Counted from the stretch's first letter, positions 1-6,745 are shown. The stretch is 8,185 nt of DNA from Paludibacteraceae bacterium (GCA_947471245.1 CANIXM010000062.1:1-8185); one strand, 5' to 3'. Program-made: numbers and translations. The notes: generated from the sequence alone by a model not told the origin.

Positions 1-5
1 AACAA

Positions 6-1106
6 ATGAAAATTTCTCGTCAAACATTTGGTTTAAAGCGGATAGACACCTATATCATTGGCAAATTTTTGGGAACATTTTTCTTCTCATTAGCCATGTT
101 GATTAGTATCGGCATTGTGTTTGACTTAACAGAGAAGATGGATAAGTTTTTTGAGTATCATGCGCCTTTTAAAGCCATCGTACTTGACTATTACATTCCA
201 TTTATTCCATTCTACATCAATATGTTGACGCCGCTTTTTACCCTTCTGGCGTTAATTATTTTCACATCCAAAATGGCAAACGATACAGAAGTGGTAGCTA
301 TTTTGGCTAGTGGTACCAGTTTTGGGCGTTTTGTGAGACCCTATTTTATTTCGGCTACCATCATCTTTATCATGTCGTTTACCTTGGGCGGATACGTCAT
401 TCCTTATAGTAATAAGAAAATGATTGCCTTTTCCAATCTGTACATTCAGCCCTTCAAAGCACCATCTGTTCAAAATATCCAAATGGAAGTGGCTGACGGA
501 GTAATCATGTATATAGAGAGATACGAGAAGGAAAGCAATATTGGATACCGCTTCTCATTAGAGAAATTTAAAGGTAAGAAGCTTATTTCCAGACTGACAG
601 CTCAAACCATCAAATGGGATTCGGCGTATAAGTGGAAAATGACTGATTATCTACAACGCGATTTTAACGGCATGCGCGAACACATCAGCAAAGGAGCTTC
701 CAAAGACACCACCATCAACGTACAACCCGATGAGTTTTTCATCACCGCAGCTGAGGCGCCACAGATGAACAACAAAGAACTGGCGCAATTTCTGTCCAAA
801 CAAAAAGACAGAGGGATAGGCAATATTCAAGCCTTCGAAGATGAGTATTACAAGCGTTTTTCCATGCCACTAGGTGCATTTATCATGACTTTGATAGGAG
901 TTTCGCTTTCGTCAAGAAAAGTACGAGGTGGAATAGGACTTCACTTGGGTGTAGGCATTGGTCTAAGTGCTGCATACATCCTTTTTCAAACCATGTCAAC
1001 ATCACTTTCAGTAGGTGGAGTCATGTCTGCATTCACAGCCGTGTGGATCCCCAACATCCTTTTCCTTTCCATAGGGCTCTATCTCTACAACAAGGCTCCT
1101 AAATAA
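6..1106 (+). CDS. LptF/LptG-family lipopolysaccharide export permease
   Basis: Inner-membrane permease of the YjgP/YjgQ (LptF/LptG) family, which with the LptB ATPase extracts lipopolysaccharide from the inner membrane and passes it to the periplasmic Lpt bridge. The 366-residue length fits the family. Hydrophobic segments lie near residues 17-39, 61-86 and 103-124, then a hydrophilic beta-rich region of about 130-270 (the periplasmic jelly-roll-like domain), then three more near 283-303, 310-330 and 338-360. This 3 + periplasmic domain + 3 plan is diagnostic. The N-terminal stretch around KRIDTYIIGKFLGTFFF and the FTSKMANDTEVVAILASG segment are typical of Bacteroidota members. Only five bases precede the ATG, so a start further upstream cannot be excluded and no promoter is visible. 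LptF and LptG cannot be told apart here, so no symbol is given. A run of eight T follows the stop at 1110-1117 without a hairpin. Confidence 0.93.
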   Translation: MKISRQTFGLKRIDTYIIGKFLGTFFFSLAMLISIGIVFDLTEKMDKFFEYHAPFKAIVLDYYIPFIPFYINMLTPLFTLLALIIFTSKMANDTEVVAILASGTSFGRFVRPYFISATIIFIMSFTLGGYVIPYSNKKMIAFSNLYIQPFKAPSVQNIQMEVADGVIMYIERYEKESNIGYRFSLEKFKGKKLISRLTAQTIKWDSAYKWKMTDYLQRDFNGMREHISKGASKDTTINVQPDEFFITAAEAPQMNNKELAQFLSKQKDRGIGNIQAFEDEYYKRFSMPLGAFIMTLIGVSLSSRKVRGGIGLHLGVGIGLSAAYILFQTMSTSLSVGGVMSAFTAVWIPNILFLSIGLYLYNKAPK

Positions 1107-1150
1107 GAATTTTTTTTATCAATCACGAATAGATACGTGTAAACATTTTT

Positions 1151-1158
1151 TATCTTTG
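1151..1158 (+). promoter_or_regulatory. Bacteroidota -7 promoter box (TATCTTTG) for the antitoxin gene
   Basis: TATCTTTG matches the Bacteroidota sigma consensus TAnnTTTG exactly. It ends 21 bases before the ATG at 1180, so the predicted leader is only about 15 nt. No convincing TTTG -33 element is seen at the usual spacing. The box overlaps the alternative TTG start at 1156, which argues against that start. Confidence 0.7.
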
Positions 1159-1179
1159 CACAAACGAAAAAAGGAAACT

Positions 1180-1428
1180 ATGAGTACTGATGAAATAAAG
1201 CTACAGATTTTCCGTCAGGTTGACACCTTGGATGCCACAAAGCTTAAAGAATTTTATGGAGTTTTGCTTAATTATGTGAACAGTAAGAAAGAGACCACCG
1301 AATGGATAGGTGTTTCGAAAGCTGAACAAAAAGGAATAGAAGCAGCAATCAAAGAGCTAAACCAAGGCAAAGGAATTGTACATCAGGATGTCATGACTGC
1401 ATTAAGAAATAAAACAGGTCATGCCTAA
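1180..1428 (+). CDS. Small antitoxin-like protein of a RelE/ParE-type pair (orphan)
   Basis: 82-residue soluble protein starting MSTDEIKLQIFRQ. The N-terminal half (about 1-45) is a predicted helical pair. The C-terminal part (about 50-80) has a W-x-x-x-SKAEQKGIEAAIKELNQGKGI pattern ending in a VM-containing helix. This resembles the toxin-binding tail of small Bacteroidota antitoxins paired with RelE/ParE toxins ('WxxLSxxQxxxIxxAIxxLxxGxGIxHxxVM'). The ATG at 1180 is chosen because AAGGA at 1171-1175 lies at ribosome-binding distance and because the in-frame TTG at 1156 falls inside the -7 box. The stop overlaps by eight bases the ATG of a wrecked toxin gene (1421-1517), the overlap expected of a toxin-antitoxin operon. 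The frame is intact, so it is probably still expressed as an orphan. Function is inferred from pattern and context only. Confidence 0.72.
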   Translation: MSTDEIKLQIFRQVDTLDATKLKEFYGVLLNYVNSKKETTEWIGVSKAEQKGIEAAIKELNQGKGIVHQDVMTALRNKTGHA

Positions 1429-1517
1429 GCAAATTTTATCGGAAAAAGAAATCTCATATTGAATTATTGCGGATTTTCGACACTAGACAACATCCAAAAA
1501 AAAATAAGTTCAAGTAA
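1421..1517 (+). pseudogene. Internally deleted RelE/ParE-type toxin relic
   Basis: ATG at 1421 overlaps the antitoxin stop and opens with MPKQILSEKE, like the 'MAKxIxWSEKA' start of Bacteroidota RelE/ParE toxins, but it meets TGA at 1460-1462 after 13 codons. In the next frame (+1), from 1455 to the TAA at 1515-1517, the DNA reads IELLRIFDTRQHPKK and a short basic end. This closely resembles the C-terminus of the same toxins (usually 'ILRIFDTRQNPKK'). Intact members are about 95-100 residues, so roughly 65-70 central residues are missing and the two ends are joined out of frame near 1450-1458. No active toxin can be made. The two fragments in the right order, right after an antitoxin, make chance unlikely. 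Assignment to the family is by remembered pattern. Confidence 0.72.
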
Positions 1518-1651
1518 AAAATCAGTACACCTACAATCCCCAACTGATTGACTTTACCCAAGCACCTAACCCTGATCTTTTACTCCAACTTTCAGACTTT
1601 TTGAGAAGTGATTGTAGAGAATTACCCCTCCCTCCTTTCAACCATTTTTCG

Positions 1652-1659
1652 TATCTTTG
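1652..1659 (+). promoter_or_regulatory. Bacteroidota -7 promoter box (TATCTTTG) for topB
   Basis: TATCTTTG, preceded by TTTTCG as often seen at this class of promoter, is an exact match to TAnnTTTG. It would place transcription start near 1665 and give topB a leader of about 60 nt that includes the heptamer repeats at 1691-1725. No clear -33 TTTG is found 19-21 bases upstream. Confidence 0.65.
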
Positions 1660-1690
1660 TATCTACTGCCCAGTAGTACCCTCATCCGAT

Positions 1691-1725
1691 AATTATCAAT
1701 TGTCAATTATTCATTATCAATTAAA
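1691..1725 (+). repeat. Degenerate heptamer array in topB leader
   Basis: Five successive 7-bp units in one register: AATTATC, AATTGTC, AATTATT, CATTATC, AATTAAA. The consensus is AATTRTC, with one to two changes in the later units. The array ends three bases before the topB start codon, so it forms the A/T-rich region where a Bacteroidota ribosome would load. Confidence 0.7.
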
Positions 1726-1728
1726 GAA

Positions 1729-3636
1729 ATGGTTGTTTGCATTGCCGAAAAGCCCAGTGTGGCGCGTGATATAGCTCAAGTTATTGGTGCCAACTCCAAG
1801 AAAGATGGATACATGGAGGGTAATGGTTATCAGGTTACTTGGACGTTTGGGCACCTCTGCGCACTTTTCGAACCCCACGAATATACTCCCGACTGGAAAC
1901 CATGGGCACTCAGTCATTTACCCATGATACCTACGCAATTTGCCATTAAAGTAACCAACGATAGCGGCATTCAAAAGCAGTTTGCCGTCATCGAAAAGCT
2001 AATGGCTACTGCCGATGAAGTGGTCAACTGTGGTGATGCGGGTCAAGAAGGGGAACTTATCCAGCGATGGGTGATGCAAAAAGCACGATGCAAATGCCCC
2101 GTAAAGCGACTTTGGATTTCGTCACTGACAGAAGAAGCCATCCGCGAGGGATTTGCCAAACTCAAAGATCAATCGGAATTCCAACGACTGTATGAAGCCG
2201 GACTATCACGTGCCATCGGCGACTGGTTGCTAGGCATGAATGCCACACGTCTCTATTCACTCAAGTACGGTAAACGAGGGCAAGTGCTCTCCATCGGAAG
2301 GGTGCAGACCCCTACGCTGGCGCTGATTGTGAATCGACAATTGGAGATAGAAAATTTCGTTCCACAAGCCTACTGGGAATTGAAGACTACCTACCGCGAT
2401 ACCGTGTTTTCGGCATCACAGGGCAGATTTAGTTCAGTGCAGGAAGGCGAGCAGTTTCTCCAAACGGTGAAAGCCAATGACTTTTTTGTGACTGATATTA
2501 ATACCAAGAAAGGCACCGAATCTGCCCCTCGTTTGTTTGACCTCACCTCCTTGCAGGTGGAGTGCAACAAGAAATTTGGCTACTCGGCCGACGAGACGCT
2601 CAAGATTATCCAAAGCCTGTACGAGAAAAAAATAACCACCTATCCTCGTGTGGACACTACCTATCTGAGCGACGATATCTATCCGAAAATTCCAGATATT
2701 CTGAAAGGAATCAAAGACTACGAATTGCTCACCAAACCGTTATTGGAGAAGAAAATAGAAAAGTCGAAAAAGGTATTTGACAACTCCAGGGTAACTGATC
2801 ACCATGCCATTATACCCACAGGTATTCATCCTACGGCACTGACTGATACCGAAAAAGCGGTGTTTGACTTGGTGGCTCGGCGCTTCATAGCCAACTTTTA
2901 CCCCGAATGTAAAATAGCCACCACCACCGTGCTAGGCGAAGTGGACAAGGTAGAATTTAAAGTAAACGGAAAGCAAATCCTAGACATGGGCTGGCGTGTG
3001 GTGTTCAACAAACCTCAGGACAAAGACCTGGACGAAACCGAAGAACGTACCTTACCCATCTTGGTGAAAGGCGAAAGCGGACCGCACGAACCTACTCTTG
3101 CCGAGAAATGGACATCGCCACCAAAAACTTATACCGAAGCCACATTGCTACGTGCCATGGAGACAGCGGGTAAGTTGGTGGATAATGACGAACTGCGCGA
3201 TGCCCTGAAAGAAAATGGCATAGGCCGACCATCTACCCGTGCCTCCATCATCGAAACGCTCTTTAAGCGCGACTATATCCGTAAGGAACGCAAAAACCTC
3301 ATTGCCACCAACACGGGAGTGGATTTGATCCTGACCATACAAGAAGACTTGCTCAAGTCGGCAGAACTCACCGGACTGTGGGAGAAAAAACTGCGTCAAG
3401 TAGAAAAAGGCGAATACCAAGCCAAAGATTTCTTGGACGAACTTAAAGCCATGGTGACACAAGTGGTATTCAACGTAAAATCCGACAACAGAACCATAGC
3501 CGAGATACAAGCCAAATCCAAGCAACTGGAAGGAACTCCCTGCCCCCTCTGCGGCAAAGGCACCCTGCTCAAAGGCAACACCGCCTACGGATGCAGCGAG
3601 TGGAAAAGTGGATGCTCGTATCGGGTGGGGTTTTGA
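1729..3636 (+). CDS. topB: DNA topoisomerase III (type IA)
   Basis: Type IA topoisomerase that cuts one DNA strand through a 5'-phosphotyrosine link and passes the other through. TopB-type enzymes decatenate DNA and resolve recombination or replication intermediates, usually with a RecQ helicase. The 635 residues contain the TOPRIM domain (about 1-130) with Glu7 in IAEKPSVARD and Asp103/Glu107 in DAGQEGE. The family signature GRVQTPTLALIV is at 190-201 and the catalytic Tyr305 is in TTYPRVDTTYL. DHHAIIPT lies at 357-364 and GIGRPSTRASII at 497-508. A C-terminal zinc finger has Cys605, 608, 622 and 629. In the TOPRIM motif Gly105 and Gln106 stand where E. coli enzymes have Asp and Arg. The ATG at 1729 puts Glu7 at the normal distance from the N-terminus. 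G+C is clearly higher than in the following gene. No plasmid or conjugation genes are nearby, so a chromosomal housekeeping copy is likely. Confidence 0.96.
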   Translation: MVVCIAEKPSVARDIAQVIGANSKKDGYMEGNGYQVTWTFGHLCALFEPHEYTPDWKPWALSHLPMIPTQFAIKVTNDSGIQKQFAVIEKLMATADEVVNCGDAGQEGELIQRWVMQKARCKCPVKRLWISSLTEEAIREGFAKLKDQSEFQRLYEAGLSRAIGDWLLGMNATRLYSLKYGKRGQVLSIGRVQTPTLALIVNRQLEIENFVPQAYWELKTTYRDTVFSASQGRFSSVQEGEQFLQTVKANDFFVTDINTKKGTESAPRLFDLTSLQVECNKKFGYSADETLKIIQSLYEKKITTYPRVDTTYLSDDIYPKIPDILKGIKDYELLTKPLLEKKIEKSKKVFDNSRVTDHHAIIPTGIHPTALTDTEKAVFDLVARRFIANFYPECKIATTTVLGEVDKVEFKVNGKQILDMGWRVVFNKPQDKDLDETEERTLPILVKGESGPHEPTLAEKWTSPPKTYTEATLLRAMETAGKLVDNDELRDALKENGIGRPSTRASIIETLFKRDYIRKERKNLIATNTGVDLILTIQEDLLKSAELTGLWEKKLRQVEKGEYQAKDFLDELKAMVTQVVFNVKSDNRTIAEIQAKSKQLEGTPCPLCGKGTLLKGNTAYGCSEWKSGCSYRVGF

Positions 3637-3810
3637 AGGGAGTTAAGTGAAATAGTGATGATTTAGAATGGGTATAATAGTTGTGTATTATCGAAAGCAC
3701 TCAAATAGTTTTTGATGCGATAAATGAAAATTTTCGACTCCAATAGTTTGATTTTTAATTAAATATGATACAAATATTTTAAAATATAAATTGTTGGGTG
3801 TTGGGTCATG

Positions 3811-3849
3811 TTAATATTATTAATTAATTTTGTTCTTAATTATTATTAT
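3811..3849. other. AT-only imperfect inverted repeat
   Basis: A left arm at 3814-3827 and a right arm at 3836-3849 pair at 12 of 14 positions around an 8-base loop. It overlaps the candidate promoter box. All pairs are A-T, so stability in RNA would be low, and it may be a by-product of base composition. Confidence 0.25.
3825..3832 (+). promoter_or_regulatory. Possible -7 promoter box (TAATTTTG)
   Basis: TAATTTTG fits TAnnTTTG. A GTTG at 3800-3803 lies 21 bases upstream, the spacing expected of a -33 element. It is about 180 bp before the ATG at 4013, giving an unusually long leader, and such motifs arise easily in AT-rich DNA, so it is only a candidate. Confidence 0.35.
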
Positions 3850-4012
3850 CGATAAATCTTTGATAGTCTAGTTGTTTTAATCGTTTACAACTAATTTGTA
3901 AAGTATTGATTGACAAATAATTGGAACTTTTGAACAGATGTAACTTAAAATCAAATATCTAAAACTGAATAAATTTTTATCAGTCAAAAAAATATTAATC
4001 AAAAAGAGAAAA

Positions 4013-5200
4013 ATGAGAAAAGCAATTGTTTTATTGATGTTTTTACAAGCGGTTTTAGTTCTAAAATCTCAGGATACACTTTCGTTAAAAGATGGAAGAA
4101 TAATACCTTGTAAGATTGTGAGTAAATCGGACACAGCAGTATTTATTGAAGAAAAAAGTAATGGAGAACTTAAGCAAACCTATATTTCAAAGTCTCTTTT
4201 ACAAAACACTAAAGAATCTTTGATTAATTCTCAAACAACTGTTGTAGAAAATGAAAATAGAGATTCGTTGGCTAAAATTTATATCTTCAGACCTCCATTT
4301 TCTCCTGGTACTGCTATTACAATGAAAATATTCATTGATAATCAGCCAATTGTAAGATTATGTTATAATTCATATTATCAAGTAGAATTAAAACCAGGGA
4401 CTCATAAGTTTTCAAGTGCATTAGGTGATACAGCAGTTTTGAAACTAAACGTGGAAGCTGGAAACACCTATTACATTGCCTCATATTATGTTAATGGATT
4501 TTGGAGTGGTATTCCTGTATTAGAACTTTTTCCAGCCCCAAATGGAAAATCTATTGTGGAGGGTGGCTATTTAAAACCTCAAAAATTTCAACCAATTATT
4601 GAAAAAAAATTAAACTCAAGAATAGGTCTTGTTTTTGGAGGTGGAGGTGGTATTCAAAACAATGTGCTGGGAAAAACAGATAAAAACACTGATTTAACTT
4701 TAAGTGCTGGTGGTGGAGCTTTTATTGGACTTGAATATGGACATGAGTATAGTAAAAAATTCGATCTTTCATGGAATTTGTTCTATCAAGGAAGTACATT
4801 ATCCAATACTATTAAAAATGGCGAAGCTGCATTTGATAGGTTAGCTTTGTTAGTTACGCCTGCATTAATTATTCCATTGAAAGGTGATTATATGAAATTC
4901 AGATTAGGAGGTGGTTTGGGACTTTATTCTCTAGGTTCTATGTCTGTAACTGGCGCATGGATTAATAATGCGGATGTAAAATTAAATTACTTGCCAGCCT
5001 TAGGTTATCATGCTTCAGTTGTATTTGATGTATTATTGTCTGAAAAAACATCCTATACATTTGGCTTGAAATATTATAATGTAAACTATCAATATACTGA
5101 GATGGGTAGCAATGTAAAACCCAACGATGCTACTTTTTCTAATCTTAATGGATCTGGAATTGATTTTACATTTGGATTTTATTTTCATTTTGCTAAATAA
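4013..5200 (+). CDS. Secreted DUF2846-like protein with C-terminal outer-membrane beta-barrel
   Basis: 395-residue exported protein of unknown role. Residues 1-20 form a signal peptide (MRKA, hydrophobic core, cleavage probable around LKSQ-DT). Residues 20-65 hold a small beta domain (DTLSLKDGRIIPCKI...) of a kind frequent at the N-terminus of Bacteroidota surface proteins. Residues 86-185 (AKIYIFRPP ... IFIDNQPI ... ELKPGTHKF ... VEAGNTYYI) resemble DUF2846, a PEGA-like fold. From about residue 203 to the end, alternating hydrophobic/aromatic strands with glycine-rich turns (LVFGGGGGI, SAGGGAFIG, RLGGGLGLY) suggest an 8- to 10-strand outer-membrane barrel, ending in FGFYFHFAK. The ATG at 4013 follows an A/G-rich leader and directly yields the signal peptide. 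Codon use is much AT-richer than in topB or the MATE gene, and AT-rich spacers flank it, which may mean a different history. A lipid-free secreted protein without a barrel is the alternative. Confidence 0.75.
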   Translation: MRKAIVLLMFLQAVLVLKSQDTLSLKDGRIIPCKIVSKSDTAVFIEEKSNGELKQTYISKSLLQNTKESLINSQTTVVENENRDSLAKIYIFRPPFSPGTAITMKIFIDNQPIVRLCYNSYYQVELKPGTHKFSSALGDTAVLKLNVEAGNTYYIASYYVNGFWSGIPVLELFPAPNGKSIVEGGYLKPQKFQPIIEKKLNSRIGLVFGGGGGIQNNVLGKTDKNTDLTLSAGGGAFIGLEYGHEYSKKFDLSWNLFYQGSTLSNTIKNGEAAFDRLALLVTPALIIPLKGDYMKFRLGGGLGLYSLGSMSVTGAWINNADVKLNYLPALGYHASVVFDVLLSEKTSYTFGLKYYNVNYQYTEMGSNVKPNDATFSNLNGSGIDFTFGFYFHFAK

Positions 5201-5240
5201 TTGGGAAAAGTGAATGTGTCGATGAAATTGTGATGGTGTT

Positions 5241-5255
5241 TACATGAAGCATGTA
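5241..5255. other. Short palindromic hairpin
   Basis: TACATG, loop AAG, CATGTA: a perfect 6-bp stem 40 bases after the barrel-protein stop. No T-run follows, so it is not a typical factor-independent terminator. It could be a weak 3'-end structure or chance. Confidence 0.3.
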
Positions 5256-5325
5256 TGGCTTATGGGATTAGTGATAAGTAATTTGGGTGTCTCTTGCTCA
5301 ACGATAAAGTGGTGATGAATTAATT

Positions 5326-5360
5326 ATACCCCATTTGTTAGAAAATGACATATGGGGTAT
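5326..5360. promoter_or_regulatory. Dyad upstream of the MATE gene, candidate operator
   Basis: ATACCCCAT at 5326-5334 is exactly mirrored by ATGGGGTAT at 5352-5360. Three further pairs (TGT 5336-5338 with ACA 5348-5350) are possible inside. The right half falls where the -33 element for the -7 box at 5379 should be, so a protein bound here could block or aid transcription. No T-run follows in either direction, which speaks against a terminator. Confidence 0.5.
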
Positions 5361-5378
5361 TAATAGCAGAAAGTTCAG

Positions 5379-5386
5379 TATCTTTG
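5379..5386 (+). promoter_or_regulatory. Bacteroidota -7 promoter box (TATCTTTG) for the MATE gene
   Basis: Exact TAnnTTTG match that ends 36 bases before the ATG at 5423, giving a predicted leader of about 30 nt. The expected -33 position (near 5355) is occupied by the G-run of the dyad rather than TTTG, consistent with a promoter that may be regulated or need help. Confidence 0.65.
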
Positions 5387-5422
5387 TAATTGTATTACTG
5401 CATTATTTGTTAGATACTTGTA

Positions 5423-6745
5423 ATGACTTCCAATAAAGACATTCTCAAAATCACTTACCCCATTCTACTCACGCTGGTGGCTCAGAATGTGGTGAGTATT
5501 ACCAATACTGCTTTCTTGGGTAGAGTGGGAGAGGTAGAGCTCGGTGCTTCGGCGTTGGGCGGCGTGTTTTATTTTGCGGTGTACATGGTGGGATTGGGTT
5601 TCAGCATTGGTGCGCAGATACTCATAGGGCGGCGCAATGGTGAAGCCAATTACGTGCAGATAGGACCCATTTTTAATAATGGGATGATTATCAGTTTGGT
5701 GTTTGGAACGTTGGTGTTGCTGATTTCTATTCCCGGAGTGCCATTTTTGATGAAATACTTTGTTCACTCACCACGTATCTATTCAGCTACAGTTGCTTAT
5801 TTGGATTGGCGGGTATATGGCATTGTGTTTACCTATGCAGGGGTGATGTTTCGTAGCTTTTTTGTGGGCATTACTCAGACTAAGATTCTGACTTATACTG
5901 CATTTCTCACCGCATTAGTTAATGTTCTATTTGATTATTTGTTGATTTTTGGGAATTGGGGCTTTCCTAAGTTGGGCATTGAAGGGGCTGGTATTTCTTC
6001 CGTCATTGCTGAGGCTGTCAGTACGTTCTATTGCCTGTGGTTTATGTACTACAAAGTGGACGTGAAACGATATGGTCTTTTTCAGGTTCGTAAAATGGAT
6101 TGGAAGCTTATCGGTCAGGTACTTGACTTATCGGTATTTATCATGCTTCAATTTTTTTCAGCTATCTCCACTTGGTTTTTATTCTTTATCTTTATTGAAC
6201 GCATGGGGGAACGGTCACTTGCCATTTCCAATATTGGTAGAGGATTGTACATGTTGCTTATGATTCCAGCCTCAGCGCTGGCTACAGCTGTCAATACCAT
6301 AGTGAGTAATCTGATAGGTGCTGGTAGAAAGGAAGAGGTCGTTCCGCTTATCAATAAGGTAGCGCTAATTTCCGTGCTGTTGGTGTTGCCATTTTCTATC
6401 ATCACATTTATTTTCCCGGTACCATTTACCATGTTGTTTACCGATAACCCAGAGCTGATCCGTGAAAGTATTGGAGTCATGCGGGTAGTGTCAGTGGCCA
6501 ATGTGTTATTCTCGTTTTTCTTCATTGTCATGAATGGGGTGTCAGGCACAGGCAATACCCGCACAGCATTATTATTTGATATCATTACCCTGAGTTTTTA
6601 CATGGCTTATGTGTATTATACCACTCATGTGATTACAGCAAGTGTGGAAGTGGTTTGGTATGCCGAATATGTCTATTGGACCATCATGGGCGTGCTGGGA
6701 TATGCTTATCTTTACTGGGGAAACTGGAGGAAAAAGGAAATTTGA
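5423..6745 (+). CDS. MATE-family multidrug/toxin efflux transporter
   Basis: 440-residue inner-membrane antiporter of the MATE family (NorM/DinF-like), expected to export cationic drugs or metabolites in exchange for Na+ or H+. The sequence is hydrophobic throughout with about 12 membrane segments, the first from residue 7 (ILKITYPILLTLVAQNVVS), followed by the typical NTAFLGRVG. The two-fold internal repeat of the family is visible: AQILIGRRNGEAN (64-76) matches VSNLIGAGRKEEV (304-316). Glu259 in FFIFIERMGERSLAISN lies where NorM proteins have their conserved membrane Glu, and GTGNTR (375-380) is a usual second-half motif. The substrate cannot be told. The gene stands alone, with its own promoter box at 5379 and a dyad at 5326-5360 that suggests regulation. 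The ATG at 5423 gives a full-length first helix. The final residues NWRKKEI form a short cytoplasmic tail. Confidence 0.93.
   Translation: MTSNKDILKITYPILLTLVAQNVVSITNTAFLGRVGEVELGASALGGVFYFAVYMVGLGFSIGAQILIGRRNGEANYVQIGPIFNNGMIISLVFGTLVLLISIPGVPFLMKYFVHSPRIYSATVAYLDWRVYGIVFTYAGVMFRSFFVGITQTKILTYTAFLTALVNVLFDYLLIFGNWGFPKLGIEGAGISSVIAEAVSTFYCLWFMYYKVDVKRYGLFQVRKMDWKLIGQVLDLSVFIMLQFFSAISTWFLFFIFIERMGERSLAISNIGRGLYMLLMIPASALATAVNTIVSNLIGAGRKEEVVPLINKVALISVLLVLPFSIITFIFPVPFTMLFTDNPELIRESIGVMRVVSVANVLFSFFFIVMNGVSGTGNTRTALLFDIITLSFYMAYVYYTTHVITASVEVVWYAEYVYWTIMGVLGYAYLYWGNWRKKEI

Larger units (their letters stand above)
1518..1728 (+). other. Spacer between toxin relic and topB
   Basis: No gene with a start codon is evident. 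The spacer carries the topB promoter box, a heptamer repeat array in the topB leader, and a stop-free frame (1508-1771) without ATG whose first part looks protein-like (see findings). No factor-independent terminator hairpin is seen after the toxin relic. Confidence 0.6.
3637..4012 (+). other. AT-rich spacer between topB and the barrel-protein gene
   Basis: 376 bp with no supportable gene on either strand. Base composition shifts abruptly from topB to very AT-rich. It contains a pair of exact GTTGGGT heptamers (3793-3806), a candidate promoter at 3825-3832 and an AT-only imperfect stem-loop (3811-3849). No clear G+C-rich terminator for topB is visible. Confidence 0.6.

Noticed and set aside
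1085..1117. Factor-independent terminator after the LptF/LptG gene
   Set aside because: There is a run of eight T at 1110-1117 but no G+C-rich inverted repeat directly before it.
1156..1179. Upstream TTG start for the antitoxin, adding MHKRKKET
   Set aside because: The TTG is the end of the TATCTTTG promoter box, so it would lie upstream of the transcript start. ATG at 1180 has AAGGA at proper distance.
3148..3581. Two minus-strand open frames inside topB (125 and 61 codons)
   Set aside because: They are antisense to conserved topoisomerase sequence, with low-complexity translations and no recognisable motif.
1729..3636. TopB as part of a conjugative element
   Set aside because: Conjugative elements of Bacteroidota carry topB copies, but no relaxase, tra, tet or integrase genes are nearby and the flanks look chromosomal.
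6148..6585. 145-codon minus-strand open frame within the MATE gene
   Set aside because: Antisense shadow of membrane-helix codons; the + strand has clear MATE motifs over the same bases.
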